Shown in pieces: positions 19,325 through 27,927 of a DNA stretch of 64,000 bases. The position numbers and the translations under genes are program-made. Source of the stretch: Opitutia bacterium ISCC 52 (GTDB lineage: Bacteria > Verrucomicrobiota > Verrucomicrobiia > Opitutales > UBA2995). The notes below the pieces were generated by a model. The model was not told the DNA's origin. It worked only from the letters and a program-made list of their open reading frames with translations, and made no database searches. Position 1 is the stretch's first letter. Each line of letters begins with the position of its first letter. Location: NCBI GenBank assembly GCA_014529675.2, contig CP076040.1, positions 2,685,894 through 2,749,893 of the forward strand, in the 5' to 3' direction.

Positions 19325-19369
19325 GAGCGCACATAAGTGCGTGACTGAATAAAGAGGGAGGATAAAACG
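19325..19369 (+). repeat. 45-base repeat, family C copy 2
   Basis: Same orientation and layout as the copy at 18593-18637 (GAGCGCAC, loop, TGCGTGACTGAA, GAGGGAGGATAAAAC). It lies upstream of the DUF5069 gene, in the 294-base gap before the ABC permease gene; no coding frame in that gap looks real. Confidence 0.6.
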
Positions 19370-19487
19370 ACACGTCAGCCTGAGGATGGACTCGGTTCGT
19401 ATAGTAAGGAGGCTCGAAATCAAATAGCGGCATATTCTTCACTAACATTTCTAATTTCTACCGAGTCCGTCTGCTAAAATTCTTAGA

Positions 19488-20678
19488 TTATGAGCGAAAT
19501 AAGATGTTTTCTTTAGCAGCCAGCTTAGTGCAAGCCACAAATCCAATTCCAGCCAAGGCGATCAGCGAAACATAAACGACAGCCACGGGACCCCATTCCA
19601 CATTTCCTGAGAAAATGGCCTTACTCGCCAGCGAGATGTTGAGAATTGGAACTGCGGCGGTGACATAAGTGAGCTTCACCCAAGGCATCATTCCGAAAAT
19701 GAGGGGAATAAAGATCAAGGCCATTATAGGAGAAATGATGCTCTGCGCTTCTTTGAAACTTTTGGCAAAGAAGGAAAGCGTCATCAAAAAGGAGGCGAAG
19801 AAAATGGTGAGTGGAAACAGGAGCGAGAAAAACAAAAGTATATTCAAGGGCTGCAACATAGGCCCGATCTGCGAAGCAAATTCACCGATACGCGATCCCA
19901 TGGACATCATAGCCAGCCCCATACTGGTCATAGACAAACTGGCGGCGAACAAGCCTGAGCAAACAATGAGCGCCAGCTTTCCCAAGATGATCTGAATCAA
20001 CGGAGCGGACGAAGTAAGCAGCGTCTCCAAGGTTCCGCGTTCTTTCTCCCCTGCCCCCAGATCGATAGCCGGATACATGGCACCCGTGAAACAAAGGATG
20101 ATGAAGAGGTATGGAATAAACCCACCGATCGCTTCACCAATTTGTTCCTGCTGTGTAGCCGTATCCTGAAAGTCCACTTTAACGGGATTAATAAAATCGA
20201 GCGTATACCCCAGATCCTTGATCCGTGTCTCTCTAACTGAGGTTTGATAGTCGCGGATCACATCCATGATACGATTGCGCGATATGCCTCCATTGCCTGT
20301 GGATCGGTAGTGAAGCGATAACTCCCCTGCTCCGGTTCCCATCAACTCATCAGCAAAAGATGCGCTAAAAACAATCACGGCATCCAAGCCGTTATTATCG
20401 ACCTGATCCTCGGCATCGCTACCTGACGGCAATTCGCTTATTTCAAATCCCTCTTGGTCGGTCAGCGAATCAACAAGTGGACTTTCTGGTGCCTGCACCA
20501 ATCCAATCTTTAATACTTTCTCCTGGGCTTTCTTAACCTCCTTGATGGCAAAAAAACCAAGACCTCCGAAGATCACCGGGAAGATGACCATCGGGATGAC
20601 AATCATCGCGATGATGGCCCGGCGGTCACGCAAAGTGTCCAGTCCTTCTTTTTTGAATACAGCCCAGATAATCTTCAT
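19488..20678 (-). CDS. ABC-2 type transporter permease (NatB-like)
   Basis: The 396-residue protein starts with FKKEGLDTLRDRRAII, a hallmark of NatB/ABC-2 permeases, followed by one N-terminal transmembrane helix. A large extracytoplasmic loop (about residues 40-170) comes next, then five or more C-terminal helices including the conserved GAGEKERGTLETLLTSSAP segment. It partners the ATPase gene directly upstream (4-base overlap, 20675-20678). NatAB-type systems export sodium or other small solutes; the substrate here is not determined. Confidence 0.88.
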   Translation of the reverse strand: MKIIWAVFKKEGLDTLRDRRAIIAMIVIPMVIFPVIFGGLGFFAIKEVKKAQEKVLKIGLVQAPESPLVDSLTDQEGFEISELPSGSDAEDQVDNNGLDAVIVFSASFADELMGTGAGELSLHYRSTGNGGISRNRIMDVIRDYQTSVRETRIKDLGYTLDFINPVKVDFQDTATQQEQIGEAIGGFIPYLFIILCFTGAMYPAIDLGAGEKERGTLETLLTSSAPLIQIILGKLALIVCSGLFAASLSMTSMGLAMMSMGSRIGEFASQIGPMLQPLNILLFFSLLFPLTIFFASFLMTLSFFAKSFKEAQSIISPIMALIFIPLIFGMMPWVKLTYVTAAVPILNISLASKAIFSGNVEWGPVAVVYVSLIALAGIGFVACTKLAAKENILFRS

Positions 20679-21445
20679 GACGCGTCCTCCAGGATCGAGA
20701 TGAAGGCATCTTCCAATGAGTGCTGACCGAACTGACTCTTAAAATTCTCAAAGCTGTCGTCGTAACAAAGTTTGCCGTTGTGAATGATTCCAAGATCGTC
20801 ACTGAGCAAACTCACCTCACCCATGATGTGGGTTGAAAAGATCACCGTCTTCCCCGCTTGTTTGCACTCGCGGATCCATTCGATGATCGTACGGGAGGTA
20901 AGCACATCCAGACCGTTGGTTGGCTCATCAAAGATAATAACTTCTGGATCATGCATGAGCGTCCGTGCAATAGACACGCGTTGCTTTTGCCCCATCGACA
21001 ATTTTCCCACACGACGATCGGCAAACTCTCCGATGGCCAAGCGATCGATCAATTGCTCCATGCGTTCCTGAGTCACGCTGTCTTCGACTTGGTGCAGGGC
21101 CGCAAAGTACTTGAGCGTCTCCCGAGGCGTCAGCCGATCGTAAAGACCTGTCGACCCAGTAAGAAATCCCAGTTTGGCCCGGGCCGCCCGAGCGTCCTGG
21201 GTTACGTCTACGCCACAGATCTTTACCGTGCCAGTGGTGGGTTGGAGCATACTGGCGACAATCCGCAATGCGGTCGTCTTGCCCGCTCCATTGGGGCCAA
21301 GCAGCGTATAGATCCTACCCGGCTGGCAAGTGAAGGACACATTGTCTACTGCAGAGAAAGTGGTCTTCGGTGCAGTGCGGTAGACTTTTTGCTTATTCGT
21401 CTCAGCCTTTTTAAAGACTTTGGAAATACCTTCTACTTGGATCAT
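20675..21445 (-). CDS. ABC transporter ATP-binding protein (NatA-like)
   Basis: I place the start at the ATG at 21445 (MIQVEGISKVF, 256 residues) because the 15 residues upstream of it are atypical for the family; an in-frame start at 21490 is possible. Motifs: Walker A GPNGAGKTT, signature LSMGQKQRVSIARTL, Walker B VIIFDEPTNGLDV, and the switch His in FSTHIMGE. It supplies energy for the ABC-2 permease with which its 3' end overlaps by 4 bases. Confidence 0.9.
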   Translation of the reverse strand: MIQVEGISKVFKKAETNKQKVYRTAPKTTFSAVDNVSFTCQPGRIYTLLGPNGAGKTTALRIVASMLQPTTGTVKICGVDVTQDARAARAKLGFLTGSTGLYDRLTPRETLKYFAALHQVEDSVTQERMEQLIDRLAIGEFADRRVGKLSMGQKQRVSIARTLMHDPEVIIFDEPTNGLDVLTSRTIIEWIRECKQAGKTVIFSTHIMGEVSLLSDDLGIIHNGKLCYDDSFENFKSQFGQHSLEDAFISILEDAS

Positions 21446-21644
21446 TTGGGATGAAGGGAAAGAGGGTTGAGGTAACAAATCAAAATGCAATGAGGAAATT
21501 TACCCATGCTGGATGATAAAAAAGTTAAAGAAGCTTTTTACTGGATTAGAGCTCTGGCGCTTGTTTGGTGTGGTGACTTAGAAATTCCTTGAATAAATGC
21601 GAGAGCGCCGTTGGGCTTCTGGAGAGGCTGCTACTCGCATTAGG

Positions 21645-21792
21645 GCCTAACGGCCCAAATACTTTGTAGCAAACGCTGCCAGCCACCTTTCGCCGCCTCG
21701 CCCGGTGGGCCATGCGCTTTTTGTGTCAACCAGCGTTGACTCGTGTTGCAAGGGTCTACTGAGCCATTCAACACAACCCGCCTTGGTTAGGT
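21645..21792 (+). other. attC-like 148-base segment (GCCTAAC ... GTTAGGT)
   Basis: GCCTAAC (21645-21651) fits the RYYYAAC half-site of integron attC sites, and GTTAGGT (21786-21792) fits GTTRRRY. The pair is 148 bases apart with an internal AACGCTG/CAGCGTT pairing. The inner L-boxes do not pair convincingly and no cassette gene or integrase is adjacent, so this may be chance. It is the main structure in the 408-base gap 21446-21853 between the ABC exporter and oppA, which otherwise shows only a GGGCC/GGCCC hairpin at 21643-21655. Confidence 0.25.
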
Positions 21793-21853
21793 ACAAAAAT
21801 CGCTATGGCATTTATCTAAGTTATATCTAATTCTCCACACTTAATACCAAACC

Positions 21854-23515
21854 ATGAAGTTTACCCACTTATTCATAGCAAATCTGACTTTCCTTCTCGG
21901 CCTCCTTTTTATCAGCGGGTGTGGACCCAGAAAATCGGGAGTCGAACAGGCTGCTGAAGCAGGCATCCTGCTCTTGGGAAATCACGCCGAACCGCAATCC
22001 CTCGACCCACAGGTGGCCACTGGAGTGCCGGAAAACCATGTCATTACCTCGATCATGGAAGGCCTGATTGCCTACCACCCTTCCGATGATACTGCGATCG
22101 AGCCTGGCTTAGCAGAGCGTTTCGAGACGAACGAGGCCGGCGACGTCTACACTTTCTACCTGCAACCCAATGGTAAATGGTCCAACGGCGACCCCATCAC
22201 CGCCCAGGATTTCATCTATAGCTACCAGCGTATGCTCGACCCGAATCTGGCCGCGCAGTACGTAACGATGCTGTTCGTGGTGAAAAACGCCAAAGATTAT
22301 CACGAATCCCTAAGCGTTGAAGATCCCAATCACACACCGATGTCCTGGGATGAAGTGGGATTCAAGGCGATCGATGAGAAGACTCTTGAGATCAGTTTAA
22401 TAGCACCGATGCCTTATTTCCCTCTGATGCTGAAGCATTACTCCTGGTTTCCCGTTCATCCCCCCACAATCGAAGCGCATGGAGGGAAAACCAGCCGAAA
22501 TGGACGCTGGTTCCAACTCAATAACCATGTAGGCAATGGTCCTTTCCGCCTGAAAAGCTGGGTCACGAATCAAGTACTAGAGGTAGAAAGAAATCCCGAG
22601 TATTGGGACGCCGATACCGTCAAACTGAACGGTATCCGCTTTTTCCCAATCGAAAGCACGGATACAGAAAATCGCCTCTTCGTTTCAGACGGCCTGCACA
22701 AAACGCACGACATACAACTCTCTAAGATCCAGGACTACCAAAAAAACCTGCCGGAGAAAGTGAGAACCGATCCCTACCTAGGCTCCTATTTCTACCGAAT
22801 CAACGTATCGCGCGGGGATGCTCTCTCCGACAAACGAGTGCGGCGAGCCTTACTCCTTTCCATCGACCGTGAAAAGATCACCGAAAACGTTCTGCGAGGA
22901 GGCCAGATTCCCGCCTACCACTACGTGCCCATGGGCATCAGCGGCTACACCAGCAAACAGTATTTCCAATACGATCCCGAAGAAGCGAAGCGTCTACTCA
23001 CAGAGGCCGGGTATCCCAACGGTGAAGGATTCCCCGTGTTCGACATTCTCTACAACACCTTCGAACAACACAAAATCATCGCCGAAACCATTCAGCAGAT
23101 GTGGAAGACCTCACTCGGAATTGAAGTGGGCATTCACAATCAGGAGTGGAAGGTCTACCTCGATGCCCAATCGAATCTAGACTACGACATCAGCCGAGCA
23201 GGCTGGATCGGCGATTACGTAGACCCCTACACCTTCCTCGAAATGTTCACCAAGGGTAATGGGAATAATGATACAGGCTGGTCGAGCGCCCGATACGACG
23301 AATTAATCGCAACCGCACCCATGGCGGGAACCGACGAAAAACGCTATGCGATGCTCCGGGAAGCGGAGGACCTCCTTATGGACGAACTACCGATCTTGCC
23401 CATCTACATTTATACCCGTCCCTACCTGATTCACCCCACTCTGAAGAACTGGAATCCGAAACTACTGGATAATCGGAATATGAAATATATTTGGCTTGAG
23501 CCGAGCGGAGAGTAG
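21854..23515 (+). CDS. oppA: Peptide ABC transporter substrate-binding lipoprotein (OppA family)
   Basis: The 553-residue protein has a lipobox (ISGC, Cys23). The family 5 solute-binding pattern is clear: EPQSLDPQVATGVPENHVI, YTFYLQPNGKWSNGDPITAQDFIYSYQRML, VGNGPFRLKSW, a core with RRALLLSIDREKIT, and a C-terminal PILPIYIY segment. It would capture oligopeptides and deliver them to the permeases encoded next (58 bases to the oppB start). It is the first gene of the opp operon. Confidence 0.92.
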   Translation: MKFTHLFIANLTFLLGLLFISGCGPRKSGVEQAAEAGILLLGNHAEPQSLDPQVATGVPENHVITSIMEGLIAYHPSDDTAIEPGLAERFETNEAGDVYTFYLQPNGKWSNGDPITAQDFIYSYQRMLDPNLAAQYVTMLFVVKNAKDYHESLSVEDPNHTPMSWDEVGFKAIDEKTLEISLIAPMPYFPLMLKHYSWFPVHPPTIEAHGGKTSRNGRWFQLNNHVGNGPFRLKSWVTNQVLEVERNPEYWDADTVKLNGIRFFPIESTDTENRLFVSDGLHKTHDIQLSKIQDYQKNLPEKVRTDPYLGSYFYRINVSRGDALSDKRVRRALLLSIDREKITENVLRGGQIPAYHYVPMGISGYTSKQYFQYDPEEAKRLLTEAGYPNGEGFPVFDILYNTFEQHKIIAETIQQMWKTSLGIEVGIHNQEWKVYLDAQSNLDYDISRAGWIGDYVDPYTFLEMFTKGNGNNDTGWSSARYDELIATAPMAGTDEKRYAMLREAEDLLMDELPILPIYIYTRPYLIHPTLKNWNPKLLDNRNMKYIWLEPSGE

Positions 23516-23573
23516 ATAAAGCTAAACCTTGGTTCAGAAATCACGCCTGACCACCCACGCTGCTTATCCATCT

Positions 23574-24572
23574 ATGCTAAAGTTTACGCTCATACGATTG
23601 CTCCAGGCCATTCCGGTACTGATCGTAATCATTACGCTGACATTTTTCATGCTACGCCTGGCCCCCGGAGGACCGTTCAGCGCTGAACGTAAGATTCCCG
23701 AGCATATACTAGCAGCCCTGAATGAGCACTATGGGCTCAACGACCCGCTGCCTGTTCAGTATTGGAACTACATGGTCAAAATTTGCCCGAAGAAGCTGAA
23801 TATCCCGGCGCTGATGAAGTTTGACCTCAAAGAGGGGCTGGGAAGCGATCTGGGACCATCGACCCGCTATGAAGGCCGCACCGTGAACGAGCTGATTGCA
23901 GAATCATTTCCCGTATCCTTCCAATTGGGAATGTTTGCCATCCTGCTGGCCCTTCTGATCGGGATTCCCGCAGGCACCGTGGCCGCGCTGAATAAGAATA
24001 CCCTCTTAGATTATTTACCCATGTCGATGGCGATGGCCGGCATCTGCCTACCCTCCTTTGTCCTCGGGCCCATATTCGCCCTGGTATTTGGGCTGTGGCT
24101 GGAATGGTTTCCAGTAATCGGCTGGAGATCAATCGGCAGTTTCCACTGGATGGATGATATTCCTTACCGGGTATTACCCATCGTGACACTGGGACTATAC
24201 TACGCTGCTGGAATGGCTCGTCTCACCCGAGGAGGGATGCTCGAAGTCTTAAACCAAGATTACATTCGGACCGCACGAGCGAAAGGCTTGAGCACCTTCA
24301 TTGTGACAACCAAACACGCCCTACGCGCAGGACTGATGCCCGTGATTTCCTACCTGGGGCCGGTCATGGCAGGGGTTCTATCCGGATCTTTTATCATCGA
24401 AACTATCTTTCAGATTCCGGGCCTGGGACGTCATTTTATCAATGCGGCGTTGAATAGGGATTACACGCTGGTTCTCGGAACGGTGCTCTTCTACGCCGTG
24501 CTGATCATTATCCTCAATTTAATCGTGGATATCGTGATTGTGCTCATGAACCCGAAACTCAAATTCAATTGA
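23574..24572 (+). CDS. oppB: Oligopeptide ABC transporter permease OppB
   Basis: The start is chosen at the ATG at 23574 (MLKFTLIRLLQAIPVLIVII, 332 residues), which gives the canonical family N-terminus; a longer TTG-initiated frame adds 15 unlikely residues. Features: APGGPF near residue 37, GLNDPLPVQYW, six membrane helices, and the EAA loop DYIRTARAKGLSTFIVTTKHALR that contacts the ATPase. The loop between helices 1 and 2 is longer than in E. coli OppB. It follows oppA closely. Confidence 0.92.
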   Translation: MLKFTLIRLLQAIPVLIVIITLTFFMLRLAPGGPFSAERKIPEHILAALNEHYGLNDPLPVQYWNYMVKICPKKLNIPALMKFDLKEGLGSDLGPSTRYEGRTVNELIAESFPVSFQLGMFAILLALLIGIPAGTVAALNKNTLLDYLPMSMAMAGICLPSFVLGPIFALVFGLWLEWFPVIGWRSIGSFHWMDDIPYRVLPIVTLGLYYAAGMARLTRGGMLEVLNQDYIRTARAKGLSTFIVTTKHALRAGLMPVISYLGPVMAGVLSGSFIIETIFQIPGLGRHFINAALNRDYTLVLGTVLFYAVLIIILNLIVDIVIVLMNPKLKFN

Positions 24573-24589
24573 TTTGGAGATCGAAACGA

Positions 24590-24841
24590 ATGAGCACGGA
24601 AGATTTAAAAATGGGAATATGGATGGGAAGAATCTGGGGAGATGAACCTCGTGGGACTTATGACCGTGCTCATTCTCGGGCCTACAGGTTAGTGCGCGGC
24701 TCATATGTTGATGAATTTTCAGAAAGCAAACAAATCGGCAGCAAGCTACCTCCTACATTTCGATGTGTGAGTGTTAGGGTCGAAGGAGGTGGCTTGCTGC
24801 CGACCGGAATATCTTTTTTGGGCCAGCCCGAACTAACATGA
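24590..24841 (+). CDS. Uncertain small ORF between oppB and oppC
   Basis: An 83-residue frame starts with an ATG after a TGGAG-like site and ends with ATGA overlap on oppC. The product begins MSTED, like oppC's own MSTEI start, but then resembles nothing I know. Its second half is encoded by the palindromic repeat at 24735-24803. It may be the eroded original leader of oppC or pure noise. Confidence 0.2.
   Translation: MSTEDLKMGIWMGRIWGDEPRGTYDRAHSRAYRLVRGSYVDEFSESKQIGSKLPPTFRCVSVRVEGGGLLPTGISFLGQPELT
24735..24803 (+). repeat. Palindromic repeat element inside the opp operon
   Basis: TCGGCAGCAAGCTACCTCCT (24735-24754) is followed by a 29-base loop containing ACAT-TTCG-ATGT, then AGGAGGTGGCTTGCTGCCGA (24784-24803), the inverse with one mismatch. 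It would form a 20-bp stem in the oppB-oppC transcript. The left arm is identical to the solo copy at 18483-18502. This looks like a REP- or MITE-type element. Confidence 0.75.
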
Positions 24842-25740
24842 GTACCGAAATTACAGATACAGCAGCTATGCCGCTTGAGGAGGAAACCTATTCCTTGTGG
24901 GGGGATGCGTGGCATCGATTGAAAGAGAATCGTTTGGCGTTTTTCGGGATGCTGTTCTTTACGGTGGTGGGTTTGCTTTGTTTCCTGGCCCCGGTTATAT
25001 CGCTCATCACAGGTTTGCAATACGATGAGCAAAACCTGCAATTGGGCGCCAGCGCTCCCAGTTGGAGCCATTGGTTGGGCACAGATGATCTGGGACGGGA
25101 TTTATTTATCCGCATCCTGTATGGAGGTCGTGTATCCATTGGAGTAGGATTTGCGGCCACCTGTGTATCGATCGCCATTGGCGTCACCTACGGAGCCATC
25201 GCCGGATACCTGGGAAAGAAGACGGACATGGTCATGATGCGTATCGTGGACATCCTCTACTCACTGCCCTTTCTCATTTTTGTGATTCTGCTCACCGTCT
25301 ATTTTGGAAGGAACATTATCCTGCTCTTCGTAGCGATTGGTTGCGTCGAATGGTTGACCCTCTCCCGTATCGTTCGAGGCCAGGTGCTTCACCTCAAGGT
25401 CCAACAATTTGTCGAAGTAGCACTTACTTTAGGCTCCAAGAAATCGTCCATTATTAAAAAGCACCTCATTCCCAATGTGCTGGGTCCGGTGATCGTATAC
25501 TCCACCTTAACGGTGCCCAGCGTCATGCTGCTCGAATCGGCACTCAGTTTCCTTGGCATGGGTGTGCAACCTCCCATGAGCTCATGGGGTTCATTGATTA
25601 AGGATGGTGCAGAGCGTATGGAAATCTATCCCTGGCAGCTTATATTCCCCGCCCTTTTGTTTTCCATGACCTTATTCTCGCTCAATTTCTTTGGGGATGG
25701 ATTGCGTGATGCACTAGATCCCAAAGATAGCAGGCGCTAA
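24838..25740 (+). CDS. oppC: Oligopeptide ABC transporter permease OppC
   Basis: The 300-residue membrane protein has the OppC N-terminal pattern (WHRLKENRLAFFGMLFF), the HWLGTDDLGRDLFIRILYGGRVSI motif, and the EAA loop (FVEVALTLGSKKSSIIKKHLIPN). The C-terminus is LFSLNFFGDGLRDALDPK. It pairs with OppB to form the peptide channel. No ATPase genes (oppD/oppF) follow; the next gene is an unrelated small membrane protein, so the ATPases must be encoded elsewhere. The 265 bases between oppB and oppC hold the palindromic repeat. Confidence 0.92.
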   Translation: MSTEITDTAAMPLEEETYSLWGDAWHRLKENRLAFFGMLFFTVVGLLCFLAPVISLITGLQYDEQNLQLGASAPSWSHWLGTDDLGRDLFIRILYGGRVSIGVGFAATCVSIAIGVTYGAIAGYLGKKTDMVMMRIVDILYSLPFLIFVILLTVYFGRNIILLFVAIGCVEWLTLSRIVRGQVLHLKVQQFVEVALTLGSKKSSIIKKHLIPNVLGPVIVYSTLTVPSVMLLESALSFLGMGVQPPMSSWGSLIKDGAERMEIYPWQLIFPALLFSMTLFSLNFFGDGLRDALDPKDSRR

Positions 25741-25831
25741 ATCCAGGCAGACTACCGGATTGCCAGACGGACCCCTTTTAGCTAGGGTCTTGGTTTCTTA
25801 AAGAAGTAAATCTCAATCAGAAAGTAACCGA

Positions 25832-26089
25832 ATGGAACTAGAACAACTCTTTGTTACACTCCTCATTGGAGCCATTGCCGGCTGGCTCGCCGGTCAACTC
25901 ACCAAAGGCGGTGGATTCGGCATCATAAAGAACATCATCCTTGGAATCGTCGGAGCTGTAGTTGGCGGCTGCTTGTTTGGCCTGATTGGAATTAGCATCG
26001 GAGGGGAATGGATCGGACCCATTATCACTGCGAGCGTAGGTGCCTTGGTGTTGATTTTTGTGGTCGGCCTGGTCACGAAAAAGAAATAA
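25832..26089 (+). CDS. GlsB/YeaQ/YmgE family small membrane protein
   Basis: The 85-residue protein has three hydrophobic stretches with the family's glycine pattern: GAIAGWLAGQLTKGGGFG, NIILGIVGAVVGG and ASVGALVLIFVVGLV, ending in KKK. These transglycosylase-associated or stress-response proteins are inner-membrane proteins of unclear function. The DUF1330 gene follows 17 bases later. Confidence 0.85.
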   Translation: MELEQLFVTLLIGAIAGWLAGQLTKGGGFGIIKNIILGIVGAVVGGCLFGLIGISIGGEWIGPIITASVGALVLIFVVGLVTKKK

Positions 26090-26106
26090 CGCTTTTCCAG
26101 ACTATT

Positions 26107-26394
26107 ATGGCTGCATTTATTCTTGCTTACATCGAAGTCCAGAATCCGGAAGACTATCAGGAATATATTAAACAAGTACCAGCGCTTGTAGCAAAACATG
26201 GGGGTGTCTATAGAGCCCGCGGCGGAGAATGCACCGTCAGGGAAGGATCCTGGCAGCCCAAACGAACCGTTCTTCTAGAATTCCCCGACCGGGCATCTGC
26301 TGAAGCGTTTTACGACGACCCCGAGTATGCCCCTGTAATGGCCATTCGTCATAGAACATCGAATACCAACCTCATAATCTTCGACGGACTTTAG
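26107..26394 (+). CDS. DUF1330 domain-containing protein
   Basis: The start is taken at 26107 (MAAFILAYIEVQNPEDYQEY), giving 95 residues, the typical family length; an upstream in-frame start would overlap the previous gene. The pattern matches the dimeric alpha/beta-barrel DUF1330 family: YIEVQNPEDYQEYIKQVP, KHGGVYRARGG and VLLEFPDRASAEAFYDDPEY. The function is not known. Confidence 0.88.
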   Translation: MAAFILAYIEVQNPEDYQEYIKQVPALVAKHGGVYRARGGECTVREGSWQPKRTVLLEFPDRASAEAFYDDPEYAPVMAIRHRTSNTNLIIFDGL

Positions 26395-26485
26395 AACTGC
26401 AAAAAGAAGTGAAGGGTTTAGTCATTTATCGGCCTTTTACTAGGAATACTATTCAGGGGAGTAGTATGCACATTTTGGAGAGAGA

Positions 26486-27805
26486 ATGAGAAGGCTCACG
26501 ACGCAAAGAACGACAACATGGCTGATGGTTGGCCTAGGCGTATTGATTTTCTCAGAGTCATGGGCCAAGACTTCTGATTCTGAAAATACGCTGATGGACT
26601 TGGAGGATTTTATCATTTACGCCGAACCGGAAGTGATGGATGCCCTTCGCAATCGTCCGTATTCAAAAAAGAACGAGGTCGTTGAAGCCTTCTTCCATGC
26701 ACTTCCAAGCATCAATAATCAAATTTACGATGAGAACATCCACGCTATGCGGAGCTATCTGCAGAAAGCGAAGCGAGACAAGGACCGTAAGTTAAGCCGA
26801 CTCTCCGCACTGGCGGGACTCTCCTACACACCTGCTGGCTTGATTGACGGATACCAAGATCGATTGGATGTATTGGACACACTCTTGAAATGGATGGAAC
26901 GACAACAACCCATTCAGTTAAAACGCATCAACGTTTGGAAAGAGTCGGACCTAAGATACCGGCTTGCCAGAAAGCCGCTCGAGAATGTTCGCATAAATCC
27001 TGAGACCGACGAGGTTGAATCCCGCCTGTTTTTTAATTGGAATCTGATATTTCAAGATCGACCCAAGGCCCGAGATCTTCGGTTAGACTTCGAAATGGGA
27101 ATCCAACTTCAAGAGCAGACCGGATTCTACAACCCAAAGGGCTTTTTGCATCTGACTGAAATCGATAGACGAGATTTAAAGCCCTTCGAGGTCACCTACC
27201 CGGTCATCCTATCTGAAGAACTACAAAACAACCTGGATGCTGAACTCCCAGCTTACCTCAGTGCCTACCGCACCACGATGGATAGCTTCTATCATATCTT
27301 GCAGGAGTATTTTTTCTCTGACCTGGCCGATGTTCACGCACTCTATATATTGGCACGTGGGGAGATCTTTGCAGATGAATGGGGGCAATACCAATCCACA
27401 GCCCTGCAACGCGGACTAGCAGCCAATGTCGTCTTTCAAGCTTTCGAAGAATCACTGGGAAAAACAGCCGTGCGTGAGCTTCAAAAAAATGATTGGACGA
27501 CCTGGCACATTAGAAAGATCGGCTCTCGTTATAACCCTATTATTTGGGAGGAGGAATCAGCACCTGCAAATGGATTTGGGAATTATAAAGAATCCTTTAA
27601 TCTAAGAAACATATACTGGTCCACTCTATTGGTTCAATTTTTGGCTGATCGATACGGAGACCGTTTCGTCTTTAGCATGTGCGAAGAAATCAAAAAGAGC
27701 ACCGGCAAATCTCCCCCCAACGATGCTTTGATTTTCAAACGAGTGACGGGAGACGAACTGGAACCCACCCTCCAGGAATTCGTAGATCTGCATTCAAAGG
27801 GCTAA
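26486..27805 (+). CDS. Secreted protein of unknown function
   Basis: I do not recognise a family. The 439-residue protein has an N-terminal signal (hydrophobic run about residues 12-25, ending SWA) and then a soluble, largely helical domain. The C-terminal third (YWSTLLVQFLADRYGDRFVFSMCEEI, VTGDELEPTLQEFVDLH) is reminiscent of gluzincin-like peptidase MA proteins, but no HExxH motif is present, so catalytic activity is doubtful. It lies between the DUF1330 gene and glcB with its own upstream gap. Confidence 0.6.
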   Translation: MRRLTTQRTTTWLMVGLGVLIFSESWAKTSDSENTLMDLEDFIIYAEPEVMDALRNRPYSKKNEVVEAFFHALPSINNQIYDENIHAMRSYLQKAKRDKDRKLSRLSALAGLSYTPAGLIDGYQDRLDVLDTLLKWMERQQPIQLKRINVWKESDLRYRLARKPLENVRINPETDEVESRLFFNWNLIFQDRPKARDLRLDFEMGIQLQEQTGFYNPKGFLHLTEIDRRDLKPFEVTYPVILSEELQNNLDAELPAYLSAYRTTMDSFYHILQEYFFSDLADVHALYILARGEIFADEWGQYQSTALQRGLAANVVFQAFEESLGKTAVRELQKNDWTTWHIRKIGSRYNPIIWEEESAPANGFGNYKESFNLRNIYWSTLLVQFLADRYGDRFVFSMCEEIKKSTGKSPPNDALIFKRVTGDELEPTLQEFVDLHSKG

Positions 27806-27927
27806 AGCAATCTGTGTCAGGAGCAACAATCTGCTTTCCAAGGTCAACCCACTTCACATAGGGTTTAGTTGATCGTAACGGCTTGGGCATTTCCGAGCAT
27901 TGGGCCCTTTGAATACAAGAATACAGC

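Noticed and set aside
24642-24692. 17-codon hydrophobic peptide frame between oppB and oppC
   Set aside because: Too short and without conserved context or a clear ribosome binding site.
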